A DNA stretch of 64,000 nucleotides from Ptychodera flava (taxonomy: Eukaryota > Hemichordata > Enteropneusta > Ptychoderidae), in NCBI RefSeq assembly GCF_041260155.1, contig NC_091940.1, positions 5,491,001-5,555,000 on the forward strand, given 5' to 3'. Below, in pieces: positions 14,510-26,602 of this stretch (the first letter of the stretch is position 1; every line of letters starts with the position of its first letter). The position numbers and the translations under genes are program-made. A model generated the notes under the pieces. The model worked only from the letters and a program-made list of their open reading frames with translations. It was not told where the DNA came from and made no database searches.

Positions 14510-14906
14510 TCTGCCAAGCCCTGATCATCATCTGCCATGCCCTGATCATCATCTGCCATGCCCTGACCATCATCTGCCATGCCCTGATCATCATCTGCCA
14601 TGCCCTGATCATCATCTGCCATGCCCTGATCATCATCTGCCAAGCCCTGATCATCATCTGCCATACCCTGATCATCATCTGCCTTGCCCTGATCATCATC
14701 TGCCATGCCCTGATCATCATCTGCCATGCCCTGATCATCATCTGCCATGCCCTGATCATCATCTGCCATGCCCTGATCATCATCTGCCAAGCCCTGATCA
14801 TCATCTGCCATACCCTGATCATCATCTGCCATGCCCTGATCATCATCTGCCATGCCCTGATCATCATCTGCCATGCCCTGATCATCATCTGCCATGCCCT
14901 GATCAC
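14510..14906. repeat. 21-bp minisatellite, about 19 copies
   Basis: The unit is CTGCCATGCCCTGATCATCA plus T. Rare variants (CAAG, CATAC, CTTG) mark individual units. A variant pair recurs seven units (147 bp) apart, so part of the array arose by block duplication. Because 21 is a multiple of three, all frames stay open: one minus-strand frame reads Ala-Asp-Asp-Asp-Gln-Gly-Met repeatedly, and other frames are open too. Open frames on both strands, no flanking splice sites and no non-repeat domain argue against a protein. Confidence 0.95.
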
Positions 14907-17900
14907 ATGTTGATCACCTGATAATGCAGTTAAAATACCGTGGACCGTTCCAAATCAGTGTGAATCACATGTATTATGATCATGATCTTTTTCACAATAA
15001 TATTGCTGCCAAGTCAATTATTGTTTAAAACCTGTTCACAGCTCAGATTCCCCAAAGAAAATGATGACCAAGTGCAAGATATGTACGTTTGATCAGTGTT
15101 CATCATTGTCCAGGAAATTGATTGGTATTGAGTGTAGTGGGTGACAATATAAAACATGTGATAACAAATTCATTGATTGTGTCGCACTTTTTCACGTTTA
15201 TGTGACCTGTCAGTGGTGTAGTGTAACTGCATCTGGAAAAAGTTTCTGTAAGGTTACGTATAGGTGGGTAGGAAATCAAAAGTGAAAGCTGTATACTTCC
15301 CTGAAATAGAAACTTCAAGTTACACCTTTGAATTCCCAGGAATTATAATCATGGATGGGACATTCCAGTAAAACCACACCCATTAAATTTCAGAATTCCT
15401 GTCTGAAGTGAAAAGGAGGTTTAATTTTAAAAATGCCAGTGTTGTTAACATCCAAAGAGTTGTAATAGTAATAGTGTGATTTAATTTTCAAATGTTGTTA
15501 ATATGCAAGTTCAACTCACCACATTGGGATAGATCAATATGTATGTTTTTCTTTGCTGACAAATTGCTTTTGGGAAAAGCTGACTCACTTTGCCAGTTTC
15601 ATTTTTATTTTACCAACAATTCAAAATTGAAACCTTAGAAGAATGAATACTTGTACACACTGCCTCCCCTTGTCAGTGATATATACCGCTTCAACTCATA
15701 AACACTTCAGCCTGAGAGCCAGATCAGCAGTTAAAGACATTACAGCTCCAGCTTAAGGAGGTAAGGGGTACCTTCCATAGATGGTACTAGTAATGGCATT
15801 GGAAAATTTACAAAGATTTTGCTTTTTAATCATGTAATCATTAAGTTACATGTTGATGGACAAACACATTTGTAGGTGTTTGATGAAGCAAGTGTGTATT
15901 TTTTGCAGTGTCTGTGCTGTGTATATTGTTGTTCAACTTCAAGCGAAGGAACTTAAACTTTTTTGCATTGATCCCAAACCACTATCAGAGAAATTTGCCT
16001 CTCCAGTAAATACCGGTACTAGTCCTTTAGATATGTGTGGGCTGTCAGAGTTGAGATATCCTGTCCTGAGCTGCATGTAACATAAGTGTTGATGATCTCT
16101 GATTCAGATGACTTGAATGTTTACCTCTAAACAAAACTTAAAATATCAAGTTTTCTCTTTCAAATAGGCAGCATGTAATATCATCTGGTTTCAATATATA
16201 TATTTGTATAGGCCTGTACACCAATTTCAAATTTGTTTATGATAAATTCAAGGTTTCTGATTGAAAGCAGCGTTTTAAGACGAATCATTTCATTTGTTAA
16301 GAGAATGCACTATATTTGTGACATGAAATGTCTATGTCATAGTGATTACGTAGCTTTCTGTCTATTGACACTTCGGTGAATGTTTTCATTGGTGTAGTTG
16401 AGGAGTCTGTGATACTGATCACCATCATTAAACATACCGAAAAGATGGACAGTAAGACATCAGCGCAGCTTGTCAACAGGGTAGAGATATGAAGTAAGCT
16501 AGTTATTAGAAATCATGATAGGGTTACAGCATATATGATGGTCTGTGTGATTATAGTTTACTTAAACTGATGGTTATTTTGAACATATCTTCAAAAACGA
16601 TTAAAAGACAGAAAAAAAATCTACTCTCTTCCTTGAACTTAACCAGCAACTAGTTTTAAATAAAGAGAAACAGATGTGTTGTAAACAATAGCATTTCAGG
16701 GGACAGTTCAAGTTACACAGGAAACTGAATGCTTTGATACCGTACATATTGATCGTCTGAGACAAATATTTACACAGAAGATTCTAGTATCTGTCATTCT
16801 ATAAAGTTGTGCAATACAAATTACAATGTTTTTCAGATCTCATGTGTAAGACATGCAACAGTTGCTAAGAGCAATAACCAGGGGCCCAACCCTGGGCCCA
16901 ACCTTCTGCATGACTCCAAAACCGGAGAGTGTGTGTTCAAAGTATGTATAGAAAAACACAATAGGCATTGTACAAGTGAAAGAGATGGGGTACCAGGGGA
17001 TTTCAAGGCATAGCACTATGGGTCATTGTGGTTTGGTTTTCATTGAATGACTCAGCAATATGGCTGAAATACAGTCCGCCTAGTTTGTGAATGAGGTATA
17101 GTTATTGTCCACAACAAATGTTACGGAGAGACAAATTTAAGGTAAAATTTGGCAACTTTGTGTATTTCATGATTCCTGATGTAACACTAATACATGAATA
17201 GTGTGTTGTATACACACTGACATGCGGCCTGAGATACACGCATTGGAAATATAGAACATATGGCTGTAAAGTAAATTTTATTTGCAAGAAACTTACAGCA
17301 TAAAATATTGAATATTCTTTAATGTTTGATCAGGTGTTCAGTACATGTAACACCTGCCCTCATTACTTAGGGTCCATTGCCCTTCTAATGTGAAATTTCC
17401 ATTCTTGTTAATCTCTTTTCCTATCATTAACCCCTGAACCTGTCACTTTCTGTCAGTGTGTGCCAGGCAGACACACACCACTGTAAGTCATGGAACTCCA
17501 AAGTACTGCTGAATTTCTGAGGAATACATAATATGACCACCCCTGTTCTTTGCCATCAAAGAAATTTGGTTTGATTCTGACAAAAGGATGATTTCTCCTA
17601 GTAAAATAGTCCTAAAATGTACATTAATTTCAGTTATAATTTCTTAGTATGTATCAATACCAGTCAGCTATATGCTCTTGTGAGTGATTTATATAAGCCT
17701 TGCCCATTTGTAATTATGTGAGTTTTGTAAAATAGTCTGTCATCTTTCATATTTTCTTTGTGCTCATTGTCTTTCTGTGTGCAATCGTCCTGTACCAGTC
17801 ATTTTTACAAAGTGACACAGTGGGCTCACTTTCAGCTGTTGATAATCTATATTCACACAACCCCAATCACAAGGTCAGTGAAGCATGATTATGCATACTA

Positions 17901-20269
17901 GTAAACTTTCCTCCCACAATGCACTGCAGTACGATACATTAGACACTTCGTAGTTTGATGTAATAATTGTGCAGAAACAGAAAGGCTAAAGCTGCCGTTG
18001 AATCTCTTATCCAAAGAGAACTTTAACTGGTAACCATTCTCTGTTGTAATCATGAAGGAGAAAGAAGACTTAAGGTTAGAAAAACAAAAATCATCCAAAA
18101 AATTACTGATATTTTGATTCTTGGAAATTCTAAGTGACTGCAATGTCTTGTTTTTTAGCCTCACATGCACAAAGCAAATTTTCAAATAAACAAAACAATA
18201 TGCTGAAAAATGCACGCTTACAGAAGGTCAGGACTGTCTCATAAATATTTTATGGTCTGAAAACCTTAAACTTCCTCTTCCTTAAAAGGGGAAGAGAATG
18301 CAGCGTAAGTTTTAGCTCAAGAATAAGTGTGTGTCATCGGCCGGTCAGAGGTCTAACATGGTGTCCTAATTCTACCCTGAGGCCACTGTACTACACTCAG
18401 GCTAGTGTTTACTGCCTGTAACCACTCTAATAAGTATACGTTTTGTTTATTGGCAATTTCACTATCTGTGAGAGTGCTTGACAAGTCCTCTCATGCCATT
18501 TCCATGCTTGACTTCCCAATATTCTTAAAGCTTTGACCTATGCAGTTTGTGTTAGCCCCGCCCAGAAGCCATCATTGCACCAACTTCAAGATGAGTCATG
18601 CTGTCCATGGGAACTTTTTACAACCCATTATAGAAGCTACAAGACAGTGAAAGCTAGCTCAAATTTGAACATTTGTACATTGAATTTGATGTTTGACACT
18701 GCATGAGTACACAACTTGATTAGTAGTGTTGCCTTTGTTGTAGACACTCCTTCCATCCTGTGCATTAGCAATTCAGTGAAAAGAGATTTCTGAGGAAATG
18801 CAAGGAGTTACTGAAGTCTTGATATAACTCAATTACCTGTTAGACATTTTGAAAATTATGTACCGTATTTCCATAAGAAATTAAAAATAGTACTGCAACA
18901 TGCATGCGCTTCAACAAAGGCTCTGTAATGATATCCAGTCTGCTCACCAACACCAGTATGATGGATGGTTGTGTTTCTGTTGATGGAAAAAATGTTCTCA
19001 TATGTCCTAAGTATTAGAAAAGTGTAGGGCCTAGGGAAAGGTTTTTCTTAACAATGGTAAATTTGGACCATTTTTGTCATTTACCGAAAATTTCAAATAC
19101 AGTAAGCGCAAGTCCGATTGGCCAAAGGCAATTTTCCGATATCCAAAAGCAGTCTCAGTTTCTTGTAGTCTGTTCATCATGATGAATTTTCTCAATGGAT
19201 CGATAATATATTCTTAAAACTTTTTTGGTTCATTTTGATTATTTTGTCATTGATGACCAGTTCGCCTAAAAGCAAAGGAATATGTCTTTTATTCATTCTT
19301 TGTTTAACCACAGCCAAGTGCAGTACTGTGAATGTTGTGTAGGAGTATCGGATTCCAAAACCATAATATAATATTTATTAGTTCATAACTTTTATGGTAT
19401 TCAATGTTGTTAAGGGACAATGACCATGACAATATTTTATTTCACCCTTTTAAAAGCATATCTCATCATGAAAAACAAGCAAGGTTTTGTATATCCTTCC
19501 CTAGGGTGTAATATTTAGGTCACAAATAATAGTTCATTGTGTTATGTAGGTCAGCCAGCACTACGAGAAGTGCAGTGTCATCTTTGAACTGGCCATAAAG
19601 AATCTATAAGTTTCACTGTATTAAGACACACTAGTAGTGGAATCATTTGATGGTGATAGATTGTACATGCAAGACATTCAATAACGCTCCTCAGAAATCT
19701 AATAAATTTTCTGTGTGGGTACCATGTAACATTGAGGCTATTTGAATAATGTGTCCACAAAGTTCAGGACAAATATCCTCTCTTATGGCATCAAAAACAT
19801 GAAAATGACATTGACTGTTTTGTGGCAGTATTTGTCAGATTTAACAAAATCATGGTGACTTCCTTTTCCTGATGGGAACTCAAAAAGTGTCTTATTACAG
19901 GGAGATGAATGAAAGATATATTCCTTCTTCATGTTTCCAATATCGCAAAACTACGCAGCTTGTCTTTTTAGAAGTTGGTACGTGAAAAACATTTAATGGT
20001 TGCTGTTTCAGGATAAAATTGCACAGCACAATATAATGATTACAATATGATGATGAAAAATAGAATTCAAGTGAAATGACTTTTTTAGATTGACAACTGT
20101 CAATTCAGAAAACCATCATAGAGAAATAAATTTAATCCTTTGCCAATTATTAAGAGATTAGTCATTTAATCTCACACAATTTTCCCAAGTCTTTTGTAAG
20201 TTACTCAACTTATACTGAAATATAGACTGTCGATAGTCCCTCGTGCCTTCTTTTGACCAGAGTCACTTT

Positions 20270-20335
20270 ATTAAGTGCGGTAGCAATCAAGCATAGGCGA
20301 TCGAGCGGCAAAGGCGCAAGGCCAAGTGCCGAAAA
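20270..20335. other. CpG-dense patch inside the CpG-poor block
   Basis: About six CpGs fall within 60 bases, against roughly one per few hundred bases around it. Nothing recognisable is encoded. It may be a recent insertion not yet decayed, or an unmethylated regulatory site. Confidence 0.35.
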
Positions 20336-21428
20336 ACACTGTTTATGCATCATAAGTTTTATGATGGCAAAGGTTTGGTACTGGGGACAGATTTCTTGTA
20401 GTGGTTGTAGTGTACTGTGAGAATACATGGTTTGGTGACCTTTACAATTAGCGGAAGCAGATTCAGGATAATTTAAATTTCAGAAAGTTATCTTTTGTGA
20501 ACATCTATTGATATGCAAATTTTATAACTACATTTTTTACACACTGTTAACACAGCATTAATTTGAAAGATTGTAATGACAGCATGACTTACATGATTAC
20601 AGTATATCTTAAAATTTTTCGAATATGAGAACTATCTGCCAAGCGTCTTGACGTTTCCCTTCTGAGTGCGATTTCAACCATATGTTTGTCAGTAGATGAC
20701 TACGAAAGGCTGTCGTTTCTGTTCCAGATGAGTTTCAAAGTGCATATGATAGCAAATGCATGTACCAGCATTAAACCTCATTCTGAGTATTTGACCTATA
20801 TGATACCAGTAACTTGTGTATGCCTTTTCCTTTTCGTGAAAATACTTGTATTGGCGGCTTAATAACAAAGAAACAAAAAGTGAAAAGCTGCAGACTAAGA
20901 TTTGCCAGTGGTAAAAATGTTTTGCCGTCTTCTGTCTGGGCATGTATCTGTCAAAGAATGGCTCACTGCTTACAAGTTACAGTGATAATGATAGCCGTTG
21001 TTATGCACAACATGTTTGTCATTATCACATTTCCATCTTTTCAAGTTGCTTTGATGTGAAAGAAACAAAAGAACATGTGAGAATTTGCCATTCAAGTTCA
21101 ATGTTAGCTTCATCAATGTGCTGGTCTCATACCGTTTCCAACACTGAATTTTACAACAAGCAAGTTCAATGTTATACCAATATCAGTGTATCACCTTCTC
21201 AGCAGATAAACTGTCTCTCTTCCATTTGAATTCAAAATTAGAATTTTTAAATTTTTTGCTGGGTCACTGTTTCTTCCTTTAAATGTTATCATTAACATAA
21301 TATGAATTACGGGAAAAAATGAAGTGGGCACTAATAATTGATCATGTATATGCAAATCAAAATTGTAATAGTGGCCAATCACGCGGAAGAGCAAAATTTC
21401 TCACATACCTGATACTTTTCAATTTCAG

Positions 21429-21491
21429 GTATTTGGCAGAAGCATCACAGTCAGAAGAGAGACTGCTAGACAGTGAATTTGAAGGACAAAG
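21429..21491 (+). ncRNA. Candidate 63-nt internal exon upstream of the epimerase
   Basis: A 63-base segment lies between a strong acceptor (pyrimidine-rich, ending caatttcag) and a consensus-like donor (AAAG|gtaaat). Only one frame is open across it, reading YLAEASQSEERLLDSEFEGQ. If spliced to the acceptor at 26,585, that frame stops after two codons (AGG GAC TGA), ahead of the epimerase ATG. The exon would then be 5' untranslated, or the end of a short upstream reading frame. Splice-site quality is the only support; it may equally be a chance match or belong to another transcript. Confidence 0.35.
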
Positions 21492-23605
21492 GTAAATGAG
21501 TTCTACACTTTGGATAACACTCTACTTATATTAGCCTTCATAATTTTTAAAGTTCATGCCTATGTCATATTGCATTGATGTGAAAATGACTTTTTAGGGT
21601 TGTTGTCAAACAGTGCTGGTCTAGTCAACCATTTTTTCCAAAAATGGGTGATGCTTGTGAGAACCCCAGAGTGTCTGCCGCACATGTACTGTAGTCATTG
21701 CACCTTTTGATGATGTTTAAAAATCTGCACAAATTGTATATTTACTTTGTCACAACTTCAAATGGATACAAACACTGGCAAATTTACATGTCATCTGTAA
21801 ATCTTAACTTTCAATCAGTGTCAATGCACCTTGCTGAGCATTTGAACTCTGAGCAGTAATACCATATTTTGGCAATGTTTTTAAATGTTTCTGTGGAGGA
21901 ATACAAATAAGATGATTTAATCAGTTGTTGAGCTGTGACACCAAGCAACAGTTGCAGATGAAGAGTTGAATGTGTTTCTTGCTGTTCTTGTTTGATAAAG
22001 ACAAAATCACAGCCTGTGTGAAACACTGAAAGATAACTTTGCATTAACTTAAAAGGGCATTGTTACTGTTTCCAGGGTATGGAGGATTGGTTATAAAGTG
22101 TGAGAAGTCCACATGAATCTATTGTAGTTGACTGCAATAGACATGTGCAATACTATTCATCTTTTTTCTTTTCATCGGCAAGTTATGATTCAACAAGTCA
22201 TGAATACTGTGAAATGCACACTGTGTTATGCAGAGTTAGAGACACTGTGATCCTCTTGAACATTGAATCCAATCATGCCAGCAAACAAGCATTGTTAGTT
22301 AGGGTGGGGGAGGGGTTCCTCTTATCAGTGCTCCCACTAATCTAATTTTCAGTTCATTTTGACACTTTTTAATGTCTTCTGTACGGGAAGACTTTATTTG
22401 TGTCACGCAGACGAGTCAAGATTGTAAAATTCTGCCGATTCCATATAGGAGTAAGTCCTATTACAGGCTGACCTATTTAAATGCATTCTTTGTTAAAAAA
22501 CATAAAAGGCATCAATTTGGAGTTCTCTTTGTGTATGTCAGCACAAGCATCAATAAGAAGGAATAATGCAGAAAGATTCGATAAACTTTTCCACATTTTT
22601 ATCCGGTGAAAACTGTAGAAAGTTGAAATGGAAAGACAATTTTAGGATACTTTAAGGAATGTTGTTTTCAAGGAATAAGAAAAAGGGAAGAGAGTATGGA
22701 TACAAATGGATAAAGTTATGATAGAGTAAAACACACAATGCTATTGTGCTCACAACTCAAAACTTTTCTCGTTTCTAAAGGAATTCTCAAGACATCTTTG
22801 CAACAGTGCAAGACGACTACATATACCATTGAACATTTTCTCATGTCAAAGAGGACTTTCCTTATTCAGTAGTGTATCACAATGTATGACCCATGGGTTA
22901 ATTCTATTTACAGTGCCATAGAATTATCACAGAATGTGTATTTCCATCATAAGTGGATTTATTTTGACTGACTTGTGCGTGTTCTTACCTGCATTAACCT
23001 TCTCACCTATGTGCAAAAAAGCTATCAAGAGAGTGAGGTCCCCTAACTTGTTGAAAGAAACTGAGCGTAGATCGGTACCACCCAAATTTGCATATGGCAG
23101 TATTCATTATGCTTAATTCAGTGACAGGGTTCAGCAGTCATCAAGGTTTCTGTGGAATTTCCCCTTTTTTTGTCCATTCTAATTATCTGTGATAACTGGA
23201 AAAAGATCATCTTGATCAGATTCAATGGAAAGTTGAGTGTGCAGGTATTTTTGGAATGTCCTTATGAATGCTTGTGGCCGGTGAGCTTGTTTCCTGTACA
23301 CTCCAATGAATTCTCACCTTTACCAATCACTCAGACCTATAGCCATAGGCAAGACACTGAAACAACTCCGCCGATGTCAAATAATAGAGCATTGTATTAG
23401 ATAGTGGCGTCCTAATTCTCTGTGAATGGGCATTGATGTGATGTGTGCTGCAGTTGTTTTCACTGGTAAAAGCCATGCCAGTTTGGACTCTGAATTGGCA
23501 AAGTTGATATGAAATTGGTATCAACATGACAAACCTTAGCACCTTGGCTTTAAAATCGATTTTATAGAGTTACCCAGTGGTAAAAATGTAATGTGGTAAA
23601 AATTT

Positions 23606-23709
23606 TATAGAGTCCTATTTCAATGTGATATACAATCACTAGCTTTCTATGATAGGGATCACTCTCATAGAAAGCTAGTGATTGTATCACATTGAAATAG
23701 GACTCTATA
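23606..23709. repeat. Near-perfect hairpin, about 45-bp stem
   Basis: The left arm 23606-23652 and right arm 23665-23709 are reverse complements, with one two-base bulge (an extra TA in the left arm) and a 12-base loop. The stem includes CACTAGCTTTCTATGA and its complement. The flanks show no target duplication that I can see. It could be a young fold-back insertion or, if transcribed within the surrounding intron, a long double-stranded RNA hairpin. It is longer and more perfect than an ordinary animal microRNA precursor. Confidence 0.9.
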
Positions 23710-26584
23710 TCATCAGCAAATTTAGAATTTTTCCTATCACATGACTTTATTTACCTAAAGTTTACAAGTATATAACTCACAAGTATACATGCTCCACCCT
23801 CGGTAATTTGCAAACAAGCTCAGCATGTCACAATTTAATTCTTCTTCTAAACAGAAGATTGTTCATTTGTAAAGGTGGTAATTCCACAAAGTATTTCCCT
23901 CAGATCTGCCAGTGCCCAAAATGTACATGAATGGATGTATAGGCAATCAAATTGAATACTGACATAATGACTCTTTTAATCTATACTTAGAAATACTAAG
24001 TGTGTTACGTATTCAAGTACTGGAAACCCGTCACTGCTGGGGTCCATCAGAACTTAATTTCCATGAGAATTCAGTCCTGACAATAGTATTATCACAGAAG
24101 GTGATTGGTTATGCATATGTCTGACAAGTCACTAAATGTGATGAACATAAAAGCTTTTGATAGTGGTTGACATCCAGGCTGCCCTGTTCCAATTGATAAC
24201 ATATAATGTAGATACAGCTTGTATGGCACTTGTGGCAAATCACATAAAGACCTTTAACCGTTCTGCAAACTTTAGCAACTCAAATTGGCCAATGACTCAA
24301 TTCATTTAGAGGTGATACAGCTGTAATATCTTTGTACTGTAGACTGTCAACGCTGTGCATCGTAATCTTTTTTCCCTAAACTTTGATACATCCGTGTTGT
24401 TATCAACTTGGGAGACGGAACCAATTAACACTCATTAAGCAGCCACCAATTGTGATATTTGCACAAATATCATAAATTGAAAAATTGGAAATTTCTCACA
24501 CAATGGGAAGATGTTGATCATCCATGAGCTGGTATTAGCAAAGCAAACACCTTCCAAATGCTCTGGATAACTTAATAAGCAGGGAGTACAATCTCTACTG
24601 GTACTGTGCTTACATTGAAATGCAGTGTTCGGTGTGTATAAACATTAAAATTACAGAGGACACATCTACTGAATTGCTTCGTTCAGAAAGGTAGAACCAG
24701 AAAATTCTTCAAGACATAAGGCATATTTTAAGTTTACATGAGTCATTATTTGACTGAAACCAGCAATTTTTTTTCTTACTTAATGTTTACGGTGATGTGA
24801 TGTACTAACAGGACCATTTTCATGATCTGATCCTTGTTACTTTTGATTGAATGAACTTGCAGATTTTATGGCTAAAATTATCTCTCTGTATCATATTATT
24901 TATGACAAGTAAAATTCATACTGTTTAGTAGTATACATAATGTGAATTTTGAAAATATACAGAATACCAATAGGATCAGCAATAGGATCTTGGGACCTAA
25001 ATATCATGCCTTTAACAGAAGCAAGAATTAGTAAGAGTGGAATGGCTGTATTAGGATTGTTGTAGTGTCATAATATACTCTCAACATTGTGTAAAAAAGT
25101 ATGGCTGATCAAGTGACGCATAACCTATAAACTCATTTGAATTTCTTACAGTTATAATATTGGTTTGTAGTTTAAGCAATTATTAATTTTCATTCTCAGA
25201 GAATGAAACCCTTTTAAGAATAAATACTCCCCCCCCCCATTATGTTGTGAACCAGATCACCTTGAAGGGCCCTAACATACATGGACAGTGATATACATGT
25301 ACATCATCAGTATCTATAAATTACATTTCTAATTTACAGTGTTGAATTTACAAGTAGACTGTGGATCAAAGTCAGCTTTGACCTTGGCAATTCTTTAAAC
25401 ATATTTCTGTCATGTAGTAATTTCCCATTGTCACACTGATGGAGTGATGGGCATTTCATGTATACTAATTTTATAATATTATGCTAATTATCGACACCAA
25501 TACATGTATAACTAGTCGTTACAAGTAGGTCATATATCAAGTCTGGTTACAATGTGTACATGTATAGTCACACTTCCATGACAGGAATCGGTATGGAACC
25601 AAAATGTTTCCCATATTTTGGAATAACCTTTGACATTATTAAATGATCAAGTGGTGCTTTATGTACAGGGATAAGATCAAGTGAAGTTTTTGGGTTTCTT
25701 TTTCAACGTCCAGTCCGACTCTTTTATGATTATCATGACTTTTCTCACCATATGACTTTTCTCACCATTTAGTATTAGTAAGTCTAATTAGCGATGTCCA
25801 TTTGATCATTGTTCAGGTTTTCATTGGACACTGAACCGAAATGCAAAATGAGTTATCAAATGCCGACATGACCTTGTAAATATTTCCTCCACATGTCAGT
25901 CTTCACATGTATCACAGAGATGATATTTGATAGGCAAAGCCATGTGCTTGAATTGTTGCCCATTTTGATAGATAATATTTTAATGGCCTTGAATGTCTGT
26001 CATTATTATTGGATTTGTTTTGGGGCACAATGCAGTTTTTGTTGTCTCAGTGTATCTACATTGTAGGGATGATAAAAGTCTGACTCAATTAACCTTTGCA
26101 CATAGTTGTCATTACGAAAATATTGAAGACTTCTATTAGGTCATCTTTTGTAAAAATTTGAAAATGAACAGTTCCTATTCAGCAATTCATTATGAGTTCT
26201 GCTGCTCAAATCTGTCTTTCCATCTTTGTCAGAAGTGTATTGGAGTTAAGCTCTTGAATACTGCAAACCGTAGTGATATCCATGTACATACAGGGCAGTC
26301 AGTATATAGATACAGGTGCACATGAGGAATTCCATAGACAGCTGAAGCACACTATGAGTATATGTCTAATGATGCTTACTGATGATGTGTGTTTGTGAAA
26401 ATAATGAAATGATGAATAATATACACTGTACATGTAGGATGTGATTATGTGTAAGCATCATACACAAGATTGTTAAGATTGTTTTGTCAATCATCACAAT
26501 TTTTCTTCAGATTTCTCTGGGTAATAAAGATGACATGGATTGCCAATGTTAATTCTAACTTCTGTCTTCTTTCTTTGTTGATAG

Positions 26585-26602
26585 GGACTGAAATTCAGTA
26601 AA
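26585..26602 (+). other. 5' untranslated part of the epimerase exon, with splice acceptor
   Basis: A pyrimidine-rich run ending gttgatag at 26584 makes a good 3' splice site just before the coding sequence. The exon would then begin with 18 untranslated bases. The ATG context AAAATGG is favourable for initiation. This implies at least one upstream non-coding exon. Confidence 0.65.

Larger units (their letters stand above)
11350..26584 (+). other. CpG-poor block, probably 5' introns of the epimerase unit
   Basis: About 15 kb of AT-rich sequence with few CpGs and many TG/CA dinucleotides, as expected where methylated CpG decays in a gene body. No protein-coding exon of a recognised family was found. 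It contains the minisatellite at 14.5 kb, the hairpin at 23.6 kb, a candidate exon at 21,429-21,491 and a much weaker candidate at 15,711-15,760, which lies between cacttcag and gtaagg but has a poor pyrimidine tract and no open frame. Confidence 0.45.

Noticed and set aside
14446-14921. Three overlapping frames of about 150 codons, one reading ADDDQGM repeats
   Set aside because: All derive from the 21-bp minisatellite, are open on both strands, and lack any unique domain, splice context or start signal.
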